Origin: a gamma proteobacterium HdN1
GTDB lineage: Bacteria > Pseudomonadota > Gammaproteobacteria > Pseudomonadales > Ketobacteraceae
Direction of reading: 5' to 3'
Length of the DNA: 64,000 nt
NCBI GenBank assembly: GCA_000198515.1
Contig: FP929140.1
Coordinates: 1,090,527 to 1,154,526, forward strand
Below, in pieces: positions 22,736-31,306 of this stretch. The notes below the pieces were generated by a model. It saw nothing but the letters and a program-made list of their open reading frames with translations. It was not told the origin of the DNA and did no database searches. Made by a program: the position numbers and the translations under genes. The number at the start of each line of letters is the position of its first letter. Positions within the stretch are counted from its first letter, which is position 1.

Positions 22736-23323
22736 GTGGCGACATCGGGGTTTTTGTGCGGGAGTTTTTTTTTAGGTGGCTTGCTGTCGGTGGTTGTAGG
22801 AATTGCTGCGCCACAAATTGCTGCGTCCGAAGAGGTTACGCCGGAGCCCAGCATGGAAGCAATGGTGGCGCCTTTGGCTGCGAGTGGAAAGCGTGCGACG
22901 CCAGTAGAGGTGCAGCATCAGTGGCAGAATTTGTTAGGGCAGGTCTTACCCTTAGCGAGCGCACAGATCGAAAAAACCGGTAGCTTTTATCCGTTTGCCG
23001 CAGTGCAATATCAAGAGGGCCAGATTAAAGTGGTAAGCGCGCGAGAAAATCGCGAAACGCTATCCCCGCGCACCGCCTTGTCTTTGTTGCGCAAAGAGAT
23101 TTCTGCACTTGCGACAAGTGGACGCTTACAGTCGGTGGTGTATCTTGTCGATGCCTCGGTTCGCCGCAGCGATAGCGGGTTGCCGCAATCGGGGATCCGC
23201 ATTCAGCTGGATCATGCGTCGGGCGAATCCATGCAGGGAATCCTGCCGTACCGAAAAGGATCAAGCGGTATTTTGTTTTTAACTCCAGAATATAGGCCGT
23301 CAAAAAATGTCACGTTCCAGTGA
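22736..23323 (+). CDS. Exported protein of unknown function
   Basis: A 195-residue protein with a signal peptide (residues 6-30, GFLCGSFFLGGLLSVVVGIA) and probable cleavage near Ala29-Ala30. I do not recognise the family. The mature part has a GSFYPFAAVQYQEGQIKVV segment and an amphipathic C-terminal half of mixed helix and strand. The GTG start follows GAGG at 22723-22726. The 3' end overlaps the esterase gene by 17 bases, so the two are probably translated from one message. Confidence 0.6.
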   Translation: MATSGFLCGSFFLGGLLSVVVGIAAPQIAASEEVTPEPSMEAMVAPLAASGKRATPVEVQHQWQNLLGQVLPLASAQIEKTGSFYPFAAVQYQEGQIKVVSARENRETLSPRTALSLLRKEISALATSGRLQSVVYLVDASVRRSDSGLPQSGIRIQLDHASGESMQGILPYRKGSSGILFLTPEYRPSKNVTFQ

Positions 23324-24191
23324 GTCTAACCTGCAGAGAAAAATTGAGTCATTTGTTGTAACCAATCCGGTAATGGATGTTGCGCGCAAGTCCATGTTTG
23401 CGACGCTGGGAGTAGGGGTTTCTGGCGCGCGCGATGTCCTTGACGTCGCTTACGGTAGGTTGCCGCAGCAGAAGATGGATTTGTATTTCCCGACAGGCTG
23501 TGAGCCGATGGCGTCTGTAGTGTTTGTTCATGGCGGAGGCTGGCGTACGGGCGATAAGCGTGAGTATCGCTATCTGGGGCGTTCTTTGGCTGCGCGTGGC
23601 TATGCGGTTGCGGTGGTTGGGTATCGGCTATTTCCCGAGGTGCAGTTTCCGGGGTTTGTCTACGATATTGCGCAAGCCTGTGTTTTCTTGCATGAGCGTG
23701 GGGCGTCTCTAGGGTGGCCGAATAAGCCCTTCGTGTTGGCAGGGCATTCTGCGGGTGCGCATATTGCAAGCTTGGTGGGCTTGTCGCCAGTGTTTGCCGC
23801 GGCGTTCGGTTGGGATGCGCCGATTGCGTCTGGCGTTATCGGCTTGTCTGGCCCGTATAGCTTTCGTCCAGAAAAAGATCCTGTCATGCAGCCAGTGTTT
23901 GGGCCGCGGGAGCACTCTCAATGGCATGCGCCTATGTGTCCGATTGATTGTGTGGGTAGCGACAAACCGCCGATGCTTCTTATCCATGGGACGCAGGACA
24001 CGCTGATCAGTGTGAAGGTTGCGCAACGCATGTATCAGCGCGCATTAGAAGCGGGACAGTCTGTTCGTTATGAGTCATTGGAAGGGCAAGGGCACTATTT
24101 GCCGATCTTGGCGTTTCGGCCAGGGGTTCGCGGGCACCATCATCTGATGGGGTTGATTGACTCGTTCTGTTTGATTGGCGATGTCGCGTAG
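23307..24191 (+). CDS. Alpha/beta-hydrolase (HSL-like esterase)
   Basis: A 294-residue esterase/lipase-type hydrolase. The oxyanion-hole motif HGGGW is at 75-79, the nucleophile Ser148 in GHSAGA, and the acid and base are likely in HGTQDTL and GQGHYLP near the C-terminus. No signal peptide; cytoplasmic. The start lies inside the preceding exported-protein gene, which suggests translational coupling. The substrate is unknown; kynurenine formamidase-like and HSL-family esterases share this layout. Confidence 0.85.
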   Translation: MSRSSESNLQRKIESFVVTNPVMDVARKSMFATLGVGVSGARDVLDVAYGRLPQQKMDLYFPTGCEPMASVVFVHGGGWRTGDKREYRYLGRSLAARGYAVAVVGYRLFPEVQFPGFVYDIAQACVFLHERGASLGWPNKPFVLAGHSAGAHIASLVGLSPVFAAAFGWDAPIASGVIGLSGPYSFRPEKDPVMQPVFGPREHSQWHAPMCPIDCVGSDKPPMLLIHGTQDTLISVKVAQRMYQRALEAGQSVRYESLEGQGHYLPILAFRPGVRGHHHLMGLIDSFCLIGDVA

Positions 24192-24212
24192 TTTTCATTG
24201 GGGACAAAATTG

Positions 24213-25001
24213 ATGTCAGATTTAAGCATGAGGCCGAGCAACGATGATTTGCTAGAACGGCGGCCGGCGAGCCGGAAGAACAACAATGGTTCTGAACAAG
24301 GCGGGCGCGGGTTTCAGTGGTTGCTGGCGGTTCTTTTGTTGGTGTCGCTTGCAGCAATTTCCTACCTTTGGTTGCAGTTGCAGACGCTGAATCAGGCAAT
24401 GGCGGAAAGCTCGCGCGCGAGTCAGGAAATGCTGGGAAGCCTCGAAACCAAGGTCAGCTCGCAAGATAAATCCTTATCGGTGAACGATGATAAAACCGGC
24501 GTTGCGATTAACCATTTGAACAGCGAAGTCCGTAAGCTCTGGGACTTATCAAATAAGCGTAACCGAACGGATATTGACCAACTTATCAAGGGCATGAAGT
24601 TGCAACAAGAGCGAATCGAAACCTTGGATCGCCAGCGCACCGAGTCGGGTGCGTTGTTGACGCAGGCGAATGCCGAACTGAAGACGCTTAAGCAGCAGCT
24701 TCAGGAACAGTCGGCGCGCGCAGAAAAACTTGGCGCTTTACAGGATCGGCTTGCCGAAATAAGAGTCATCCAAGAAAAGCAGGCGGGAGATCTTGCGGCG
24801 GCGGTGAGGCAGCAGAGAGAGCTGGATTCACGGGTAGCGAAGCAACTGAGCAACCTCGCCAAGCCTGCTCTGGATGGTGATTTGAGCCGTCGAATGGGTG
24901 ACGTGGAGGCTGATATTCGCTCTATCAACGCATCACGACAGCAGGTGAATGGGCGTTTGAGTCAAATGGATCGGGACATCCAAGCGCTATACCAGCGCTA
25001 G
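24213..25001 (+). CDS. Single-pass membrane protein with long coiled coil
   Basis: A 262-residue protein with a cytoplasmic polar N-terminus (about 35 residues), one membrane helix (FQWLLAVLLLVSLAAISYLWL) and about 200 residues of heptad-like coiled coil rich in Gln, Leu, Glu and Arg. I chose the ATG at 24213, preceded by GGGGA at 24200-24204. The family is not recognised. It follows the esterase by 21 bases and is probably in the same unit. A scaffold or envelope-spanning role is possible but unproven. Confidence 0.7.
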   Translation: MSDLSMRPSNDDLLERRPASRKNNNGSEQGGRGFQWLLAVLLLVSLAAISYLWLQLQTLNQAMAESSRASQEMLGSLETKVSSQDKSLSVNDDKTGVAINHLNSEVRKLWDLSNKRNRTDIDQLIKGMKLQQERIETLDRQRTESGALLTQANAELKTLKQQLQEQSARAEKLGALQDRLAEIRVIQEKQAGDLAAAVRQQRELDSRVAKQLSNLAKPALDGDLSRRMGDVEADIRSINASRQQVNGRLSQMDRDIQALYQR

Positions 25002-25044
25002 TGGTTGTTTGGTTTTCCTCGTGCCCCGTTGGGGTGGGGAATCC

Positions 25045-25074
25045 CGCCTCTCGCAGAATCGCCTCTCGCAGAAT
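25045..25074 (+). repeat. 15-bp perfect tandem duplication
   Basis: CGCCTCTCGCAGAAT at 25045-25059 is repeated exactly at 25060-25074, in the 190-base gap before the REC-GGDEF gene. Confidence 0.9.
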
Positions 25075-25122
25075 AGAGAAATAGGCGCAGTTGGTTTCTA
25101 ACCGCTATAGTTCGATAAGAGC

Positions 25123-25164
25123 TTTGACGGTTCCTAAAGTGAATTTGACGGTTCCTAATGTGAA
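25123..25164 (+). repeat. 21-bp tandem duplication
   Basis: Two adjacent 21-bp units beginning TTTGACGGTTCCTAA (25123-25143 and 25144-25164) differ at one base. It is the second independent duplication in this leader and lies just ahead of the REC-GGDEF start codon. Confidence 0.9.
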
Positions 25165-25192
25165 AGATTCCTAGCGATAGAGCCAATTCCCT

Positions 25193-26377
25193 ATGACTGA
25201 CGTTGTTACTGATGCACTTGTTGCTAGCGAGGATAGCGAAACCAACAAAGCGCGCATCCTGATGGTGGATGACTCAAAAGTGATGCGTAAATCTGTGCTC
25301 AAAATGCTGGGGGCGGATTTCGACATTCTGGTAGCAGAGGACGGCGCGCAAGGCTGGGAAATCATCCAGCAGGACAATAGCATCCAAGTGGTGTTCACTG
25401 ATCTGAATATGCCGCGTGTCAATGGCTATGAGTTGCTCAAACTGGTAAGAACTTCGCCAGACGACGGAATTCGCAATTTGCCTATGATCGTGGTTACTGG
25501 TGCAGAGAACGACGATCAGGCAAAGGAGCTTGCTCTGGAGCAGGGAGCAACGGATTTTATTACCAAGCCGTTCAATAGCACCGACCTCAAAGCGCGCGCG
25601 ATGGCGCATGCGAATCACAATCGTGCGACAAAAACGCTGCAAAAAATCTCAACACGCGATGTGCTCACCGGTCTTCTGAATCGACGTGCGTTTGTTGAAC
25701 GCCTTAGCCAAGATGCTTCTTTTGTCGTGCGCCACCAAGAAGATCTGACCTTGCTCGTCGTAGAAGTGGATAGTTTTAATGAGCTGTTTCTAAAAATTGG
25801 CCGTCAAGGAGCTGATAGCGTTCTAAAGCAGGTTGGAAAAGTACTCGAAAAAACAGTCAGGCAAGAAGATGCGGTTGGGCGAATTGGTCTTGCGCGTTTT
25901 GCGATGAGCCTGCCCACGGCAAGTGCTGACGGAGCGCGCAAGCTTGCCGAGCGGGTGGTTCGCACAGTGGAATCATTTAAGGCGCGATTGCGTGGGGAAG
26001 CAATTTTGATCAGCGTCTCCGTGGGGGGGAGGGCGGTTCCTGTGGGAGTTCGAGCGGACTCGGATGTACTGCTCAAGCAGGCGGAGAGTGAGCTGGTTCC
26101 GCAGAGGGCACGCAGCCAGATTCAAGTTGATCGCTATGCACAGGGCTTGGAGGATGGGCCTTCTTTTGCTGGGAATATATCGTCGCCCGATCGCGTAGGG
26201 GTGCGCACGGATGCCTTGGTTTCTATTGATTTGTTGCTTGATCAGGTGCGCGAGGGGCGCGTGGATGCGGCGCGTGCGATGCTGACACCCGCACTGCAAC
26301 GATTGGCGCCCCTCTGGGTGTTGTTGACAAAAGAAGAGCGCAGCAGGCTTGTTGCGGATATTGAAGGGCCTGCATAG
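25193..26377 (+). CDS. Response regulator with degenerate GGDEF domain
   Basis: A 394-residue cytoplasmic regulator. The receiver domain (about 20-140) has the acidic pair D26-D27, the phosphoacceptor Asp70 (FTDLNMP) and Lys125 (ITKPF), so it should be phosphorylated. The second domain (about 150-315) has the GGDEF-fold start RDVLTGLLNRRAF, but the catalytic motif reads GLARF (232-236), so it is very likely not a cyclase. A further 80 residues follow. It may work as a phosphorylation-controlled binding partner. No histidine kinase is adjacent. Confidence 0.88.
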   Translation: MTDVVTDALVASEDSETNKARILMVDDSKVMRKSVLKMLGADFDILVAEDGAQGWEIIQQDNSIQVVFTDLNMPRVNGYELLKLVRTSPDDGIRNLPMIVVTGAENDDQAKELALEQGATDFITKPFNSTDLKARAMAHANHNRATKTLQKISTRDVLTGLLNRRAFVERLSQDASFVVRHQEDLTLLVVEVDSFNELFLKIGRQGADSVLKQVGKVLEKTVRQEDAVGRIGLARFAMSLPTASADGARKLAERVVRTVESFKARLRGEAILISVSVGGRAVPVGVRADSDVLLKQAESELVPQRARSQIQVDRYAQGLEDGPSFAGNISSPDRVGVRTDALVSIDLLLDQVREGRVDAARAMLTPALQRLAPLWVLLTKEERSRLVADIEGPA

Positions 26378-26412
26378 AGTACAGTTTGGTATTGGCCGGT
26401 TTGGATGGGCAC

Positions 26413-26440
26413 AAAAAAGGCTGCGTAAGCAGCCTTTTTT
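26413..26440. terminator. Bidirectional Rho-independent terminator
   Basis: AAAAAAGGCTGC-GTAA-GCAGCCTTTTTT is a perfect 12-bp stem with A and T tracts on both sides. It can end the REC-GGDEF transcript from the left and the tRNA-Leu transcript from the right. Confidence 0.93.
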
Positions 26441-26444
26441 ATTA

Positions 26445-26469
26445 AACGATATCATTGAACGATATGGTG
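26445..26469 (+). repeat. 13-bp imperfect tandem repeat at the tRNA-Leu 3' end
   Basis: AACGATATCATTG (26445-26457) is followed by AACGATATGGTG (26458-26469); the second copy runs into the CCA end of tRNA-Leu. Confidence 0.6.
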
Positions 26470-26549
26470 CGCCAGGAGGGACTCGAACCCCCATGCCTCG
26501 CGGCACTGGAACCTAAATCCAGCGTGTCTACCAATTTCACCACTAGCGC
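26465..26549 (-). tRNA. tRNA-Leu (TAG)
   Basis: An 85-base class II tRNA. Read on the minus strand, the acceptor stem GCGCTAG pairs with CTGGCGC, the anticodon arm is CTGGA-TTTAGGT-TCCAG with anticodon TAG, there is a long variable arm (TGCCGCGAGGCA) and CCA is encoded at 26465-26467. It stands alone, 66 bases downstream of the molybdopterin oxidoreductase stop. No integrase or attachment duplicate is seen beside it. Confidence 0.97.
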
Positions 26550-26591
26550 AAAGTGGCGCGAGTATATCAGAGCATATCTGCAATAAAAAGC

Positions 26592-26617
26592 AGGTTTTGC
26601 AATTAGGTTTTGCAATT
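26592..26617 (+). repeat. 13-bp perfect tandem duplication at the oxidoreductase stop
   Basis: AGGTTTTGCAATT occurs twice without gap (26592-26604, 26605-26617). The second copy runs into the minus-strand stop codon at 26616-26618. Confidence 0.85.
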
Positions 26618-28970
26618 AGTGGCCTTCATCCAGCTCCAGCCGACGATCGCTAATACGAACAATGTTGTCGCCGGCTCTAAGGGGGCTTACAGTCACCTGT
26701 TGGCCGTTAAACGCAGCTCCCCCAGTGAGGGTGTCTAAGTACTGATCATCGGTAATATCGTTGATACTCACGCCGGGATGCGCTTGCGCGACTTCCAGTT
26801 GGGAGCCGTTGCGATGGTGGCCCCAACCGTGCGGAATGCTGATCACGCGCGGCAAAATGTCGGTAGTAAGACGTACGGGTAGCTGAATTTCGCCCACTCG
26901 AGAGCTGACTACGATGGTATCGCCTGTTTGAATGAGTAAGCGTTTGGCGTCGTCTGGGTGCATGAGTGCGATGCATTCTTCGCGCCCTTTCACGAGCCGA
27001 TGGCAGTTGTGCATCCACGAATTGTTGCTGCGGATTTGCCGGCGGCCAATGAGCGTAAAGACGTCTGCGCTGCGCGTAGCAGGCTTTCTGAGCGCCTGCT
27101 GTAGCTTTGATATTTCGTTGAGGAAGGTTTTCGGCGCGATGTTAATGAGCTTGCCGCTGGTTGCCAAGCGTTCGGGCAGGCACGGTTGGAGCGGCCCAAG
27201 ATCTAAGCCGTGGGGGGCCTTCCGGAGAGCGTCGAGAGAAAGCCCCTGTGGGAGATCGCCTGTCGCACCTGCGCTTTGAGATAAGGAACGGCTTACGGCG
27301 CTGATATCGAGGGCGGTGCGGGCGAGGCTGTTCGCGGGCAGGCGCTTGTACAGTGCATCGACCAGCGCTTTTTGCAGTTTTTGTGGCCCAGGTAGCTGTA
27401 CGCCGTAAGGGCCGGCGCGCAATAAAAGGTCCAAGATGCCTTCTGGTTTTAATGTACTGAGCAGGCGATGTTTTGCTTGTGCGGCGGCCCATCCTAACGG
27501 CCCTTTGGTTTCGATACGGCGCACAAGCTCCCACATGATTTGCCAGTCGTGCCGAGAGTCGGGCAGCGGTTGGTATAGTGGTGGGGAATAATTTGCATAG
27601 TTGTGAGTAGCAAGCAGATTTAACGCAAGGTCGTAGTGGCTGCGCTCCAAGGGGCCGGTTGGCGGTAGGATGATATTGGCGTGCTGGGTGGTTTCGTTCA
27701 GGTAGAAATCTATGCACACCATGTAGTCAAGGGCCTTGAGCGCGCGTTCTAGCTTTGTGCCGTTTGGAGCGGATAAGACGGGATTACCGGCACAAGTAAT
27801 AAGAGCCCGAATCTGGCCATCACCTTCGGTAAGAATCTCGTCGGCCAAGGTGCTGGTGGGAAACTCACCGCTAAATGCCGGCAGTTTGCGAACACGGCTG
27901 CGTCGCAGCCCAAAGTCACCCGTTTTCCCGGCTAGCATTGCAAGGCCGACAAGATCGACTGCAGGGCGGGTGAACATCACCCCACCTTCGGTGTCCAGCC
28001 GGCCGGTTAGAATATTGAGGACGTTGATCAGCCATGTCGCCAGTGTACCGAAAGCCTGTGTGGAGGTTCCTACGCGACCATAGACAACTGCCGTCGGCGC
28101 AGCCGCAAAAGCGATCGCCAGTTCATGAATCACCTCGGCTGGAATCCCCGTTCTGTCAGCCACCCGAGCAGGCGTGAATTCCGCAACGCAGTTCCGCAGA
28201 AAGTTAACGCCACGTAAAAAAGTTTCGGTTTTTCCGAGTCTTACGAGCTGCTCGCGAAACAAAGTATTGATCATTGCCATGAGCAATAACGCATCTGTTC
28301 CCGGCTGAATAAAATGGTGCTGATCCGCGATGGCAGCGGTTTCTGTTCGCCGCGGATCAATCACCACGAGTTTTCCGCCACGGTTGCGTAACGCTTGAAC
28401 CTTCTTTTTGAAGTCGGGAGCACCCATCAGGCTGCCGTTACTAGCGATTGGGTTTGCGCCAACGCACAGTAGAAAGTCGGTGCGGTCAATATCAGGAACC
28501 GGCAAAAGAAGTTGATTACCGTAGAGCTTTAGGCTGACCAACATGTGAGCAAGCTGATCAAGTGAGGTTGCGCTGTAGTTGTTTTCTGTTTTCAACGCAG
28601 CAACCAGCATCGGCCAGCCGAGCATTGTGCCAAGGCTGTGCACCGTTGGGTTGCCAGCATAGGTTGCAATGGAATTGAAACCGTATTTCGCCTGCAAATT
28701 GCGTATATGCCCGGCAACCTCATTAAAGGCGTTATCCCAACTGATGCGCTCCCACCCTTGTGCGGTTTTTAGGATCGGAAAACGCAGCCGGTCAGGGTCG
28801 TTGTGGATGTCCTGTAGTGCGGTGGCCTTCGGGCAAATATAGCCACGGCTGAGAGGGTGGGCGGTGTCGCCTTTGATCGAAGAAATTCGCCCTTCCTCAT
28901 GTGTGATGACAATGCCACACATGGCTTCGCAGAGCATACATGTACGGAAATCCTGAACGGGGCCGGTCAT
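26616..28970 (-). CDS. Molybdopterin oxidoreductase with N-terminal 4Fe-4S cluster
   Basis: A 784-residue enzyme of the DMSO-reductase superfamily. The N-terminal 4Fe-4S ligands are C11, C14, C18 and C46 (CMLCEAMC ... YICPK). Segments typical of bis-MGD binding follow, including VVIDPRRTETA and GNPVLSAPNGT, and the C-terminal domain (from about 665) carries HGWGHHRNGSQ. It has no Tat signal, so it is cytoplasmic. No FdhB-type ferredoxin or cofactor gene is adjacent, and the substrate is not predictable; formate dehydrogenase-like and assimilatory-type reductases share this layout. Its stop codon lies in a 13-bp duplication. Confidence 0.9.
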   Translation of the reverse strand: MTGPVQDFRTCMLCEAMCGIVITHEEGRISSIKGDTAHPLSRGYICPKATALQDIHNDPDRLRFPILKTAQGWERISWDNAFNEVAGHIRNLQAKYGFNSIATYAGNPTVHSLGTMLGWPMLVAALKTENNYSATSLDQLAHMLVSLKLYGNQLLLPVPDIDRTDFLLCVGANPIASNGSLMGAPDFKKKVQALRNRGGKLVVIDPRRTETAAIADQHHFIQPGTDALLLMAMINTLFREQLVRLGKTETFLRGVNFLRNCVAEFTPARVADRTGIPAEVIHELAIAFAAAPTAVVYGRVGTSTQAFGTLATWLINVLNILTGRLDTEGGVMFTRPAVDLVGLAMLAGKTGDFGLRRSRVRKLPAFSGEFPTSTLADEILTEGDGQIRALITCAGNPVLSAPNGTKLERALKALDYMVCIDFYLNETTQHANIILPPTGPLERSHYDLALNLLATHNYANYSPPLYQPLPDSRHDWQIMWELVRRIETKGPLGWAAAQAKHRLLSTLKPEGILDLLLRAGPYGVQLPGPQKLQKALVDALYKRLPANSLARTALDISAVSRSLSQSAGATGDLPQGLSLDALRKAPHGLDLGPLQPCLPERLATSGKLINIAPKTFLNEISKLQQALRKPATRSADVFTLIGRRQIRSNNSWMHNCHRLVKGREECIALMHPDDAKRLLIQTGDTIVVSSRVGEIQLPVRLTTDILPRVISIPHGWGHHRNGSQLEVAQAHPGVSINDITDDQYLDTLTGGAAFNGQQVTVSPLRAGDNIVRISDRRLELDEGH

Positions 28971-29304
28971 GGGGTAACGGTGTCTCCGATGCGGTTTGTG
29001 GTTGGGGAGCCTCTAGGGTTCGCGTAAGCGATAACGTAGTTCATGCGAGGGTATACGTTTGCGCAAATGTACGGGATTTACAGAGACTTAAAACAAAGTT
29101 GCAGGCCGATTTCAAATATTACCAGTTTGTATCTATATTTAAAGTGTCGATCCGCTTGATGCATCCCGCCGGTAGCGGTGAGGTAAGCGCGATAAGACTT
29201 TTAGTCTGATGGATCTACCGTAATTCCCAAACCGCTATTTAACAACCAGTCCTTAGCAAAATCATTCTTTGCAGGACACTCTCGTGCTTTTTTGGAGAAG
29301 GTAA
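28971..29304. other. Gene-free interval, divergent promoter region
   Basis: 334 bases between the divergent oxidoreductase and the exported protein at 29305. I see no RNA gene, repeat or clear -35/-10 pair. A Shine-Dalgarno GGAGAAGG lies at 29294-29301. The open frame across 28940-29209 has no coding character. Confidence 0.6.
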
Positions 29305-29901
29305 ATGACCGTTTTGCGCAATTTCATGCTGGCAATGTTGGCATTTCTTGCGACTGCAATCGCTTTCCATCTCTATTTGCTGCAAGCTTTGTCTCCTGAC
29401 AAGCTTCGTGCTTCGCTGACTGTGGATGGTCAGGCGGGCGATGCGTGGGAGTTTGCGCAAAACCCACCGTTGCTTGTACAGGTTTTTAAGGATTTTTTGG
29501 CGGCGAATCGCGTGCCGGTGGGTGTAGGTGGTGAGCGGGGCGTGCTTGCTGCGAACGAAATTCAGATTCCTGATTGGCTCGTGCTTCAGTTTGATCTTTT
29601 GGCGGCATCGCAGAAGCGAACTCTCTCCGAGAGTGACCGGCGAGAGCTAGCGAAAGCTTTGGTTGCAGTCTATGAGCTTGAGTCGGACGGAGCATCGCTT
29701 GTAGCACCTTCCTTTACAAATACAAACGCGCCAGCGGTGCGCTTGCAGCACTATGCGGATGTGGCCAAAGCAGAATGGAGGTTTCGAGCCTTGCTTGGAA
29801 TCGGCTTGGCAGATTTTACCCGTAGCCTTTCTACGCAAGATGCGAGGCGGTTGATGAAGGCGAGGGATGGTGAGGCGGTTGTTTCGCAGGCTTACCATTG
29901 A
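29305..29901 (+). CDS. Membrane-anchored protein of unknown function
   Basis: A 198-residue protein with an N-terminal hydrophobic segment (FMLAMLAFLATAIAFHLYLLQAL) that is a membrane anchor or uncleaved signal, followed by a soluble, mostly helical domain probably in the periplasm. The family is not recognised. The ATG has a good ribosome binding site (GGAG at 29294). It is followed by another unknown gene at 122 bases. Real coding is supported by composition, length and the ribosome binding site. Confidence 0.7.
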   Translation: MTVLRNFMLAMLAFLATAIAFHLYLLQALSPDKLRASLTVDGQAGDAWEFAQNPPLLVQVFKDFLAANRVPVGVGGERGVLAANEIQIPDWLVLQFDLLAASQKRTLSESDRRELAKALVAVYELESDGASLVAPSFTNTNAPAVRLQHYADVAKAEWRFRALLGIGLADFTRSLSTQDARRLMKARDGEAVVSQAYH

Positions 29902-30023
29902 ATTTGGCGCTATTTGTAGGTTCATCGTAAAAACACTTGTATAGAACTCGCAAGTTCCGCAATATATTGCTTGAGCCGTCCGAAAGGATTTTTTGTTCAC
30001 GCGATGTAGGAGGAGCTGGGCGT

Positions 30024-30851
30024 ATGTCTAAAAACGGTGGTTTTGTGAATGGTGGAGCTGCAGGAGAAACGGTGGATGGCATAGATAGCGCCATTGTCGG
30101 CCATTACATGGCGTTTGAGGCGAGCGATACCCTGCATCGTAATGCAGAAGACTTTATCCAGCGCTTTGTGTACACAAAGCAGCCCGGCAGTGAGCCGCAG
30201 GTGTTGTTGTATAAGGTGATGGAGGATTTCATCAACGAGTGTATGCAGGTCTACTTTGTAGATGTTGGCGTTAAAGCAGGGCTTTCTTCTGGCAGTTTGA
30301 AGGTGGTTGAAACCACTGTGGGCGTGATTCGCAAGGCCGTTGGATTTGTGCTTGGCCGAGTGGTAAATAAATTGGAACCGAAGCAGATGCTGGCGGTCGC
30401 GCAGCACATGGATCGCGTAATGCTACGCGCGCGTGGAAACCTGTCGGTTCCAGCTTGGATCGCGTTCTCTTTGCCCGAAGAGTGGGTTACCGCGCATTTT
30501 TCCGCCCACTACTCCCTTCACCAAACCACTTCTGCGCCAGACGTTCCTAAATTGATCTCTTTGTATTCAGAGCTGGCGGATATTTCCATTACCGAATTTT
30601 TTGAAACTCCGCTCCAACTGATCGGCTTGGGCCCGATCTTGCGCAAGATGACTGACGTGGCAATTGATACGGCCCGCTCCGCAACGCGTGGCCTGCTCAA
30701 GCAAATCTTCAAAAACATGTCGCGCGAACAAATCGGTGAGGTGCTCAACATTTTTGAAGCCATGACCATGTCTGCGGATGACGTGCTCGCCCGCACTCAT
30801 CAGTCTGGGTTAGGCCAGTGTATGACTTCCTCGCCAGCACCGCTGATCTGA
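30024..30851 (+). CDS. Protein of unknown function, helical
   Basis: A 275-residue cytoplasmic protein. I chose the ATG at 30024 because a perfect AGGAGG lies at 30008-30013. The sequence is mainly helical with amphipathic and moderately hydrophobic stretches (VGVIRKAVGFVLGRVVNKLE, TPLQLIGLGPILRKMTDVAI) but no firm membrane span. I do not recognise the family. Its last 52 bases overlap the convergent gene at 30800-31198, so each gene's 3' end is antisense to the other. Confidence 0.75.
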   Translation: MSKNGGFVNGGAAGETVDGIDSAIVGHYMAFEASDTLHRNAEDFIQRFVYTKQPGSEPQVLLYKVMEDFINECMQVYFVDVGVKAGLSSGSLKVVETTVGVIRKAVGFVLGRVVNKLEPKQMLAVAQHMDRVMLRARGNLSVPAWIAFSLPEEWVTAHFSAHYSLHQTTSAPDVPKLISLYSELADISITEFFETPLQLIGLGPILRKMTDVAIDTARSATRGLLKQIFKNMSREQIGEVLNIFEAMTMSADDVLARTHQSGLGQCMTSSPAPLI

Positions 30852-31198
30852 TACCAGCGATCAGGATCGTCGCCTTCTTGCCAAGCGCTCTCACTGCAAC
30901 GAATGGTTGTGGCGAGCGCTTGGTAGGCTGCGCGAGCGCATTCGATATCGTTATCCCATGGGATGCCGGTTGCGCTAAAGCTGATGCTTGCGTAGCCGGT
31001 TTTTCCAGCATTTAGACAAAGGAATATCTCAACGGCTTGCCCTTGCCATGAGGCAAGAAAGGTGCGGGTTTTGGCGGTGTTTCGAATCGGCTCCAATGTA
31101 CCAAAGTGCCCGGTGAGCCACGTTTCTATGGCTTCGAACGAATTTGTTTTTGCGTAGATTTCAATGTCTTGAAGGGCGTCTGGCGGGGCTGGGTTCAC
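30800..31198 (-). CDS. Small protein of unknown function
   Basis: A 132-residue soluble, acidic protein with a Trp-rich C-terminus (SAWQEGDDPDRWYQISGAGE). The alternating pattern suggests a small alpha/beta fold. Family unknown. It converges on and overlaps the 30024-30851 gene by 52 bases. Coding character is good over its whole length, so I treat both as real. Confidence 0.65.
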   Translation of the reverse strand: MNPAPPDALQDIEIYAKTNSFEAIETWLTGHFGTLEPIRNTAKTRTFLASWQGQAVEIFLCLNAGKTGYASISFSATGIPWDNDIECARAAYQALATTIRCSESAWQEGDDPDRWYQISGAGEEVIHWPNPD

Positions 31199-31306
31199 GC
31201 AATGGGGCCTTGGGGTGAGGGGCAGGGTAAGCCTTGCGTCATATTTGCTTCGGCTTCGATAGGAGTGCCAACGCTTTTGTTGACCATCGGCGCTTGCAGC
31301 TGCAGC

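Noticed and set aside
26465-26549. tRNA-Leu as an integration site of a genomic island
   Set aside because: No integrase, no duplicate of the tRNA 3' end and no base-composition change was seen around it.
28940-29209. Plus-strand frame of 89 residues upstream of 29305
   Set aside because: Starts inside the oxidoreductase gene, has no ribosome binding site and low-quality composition.
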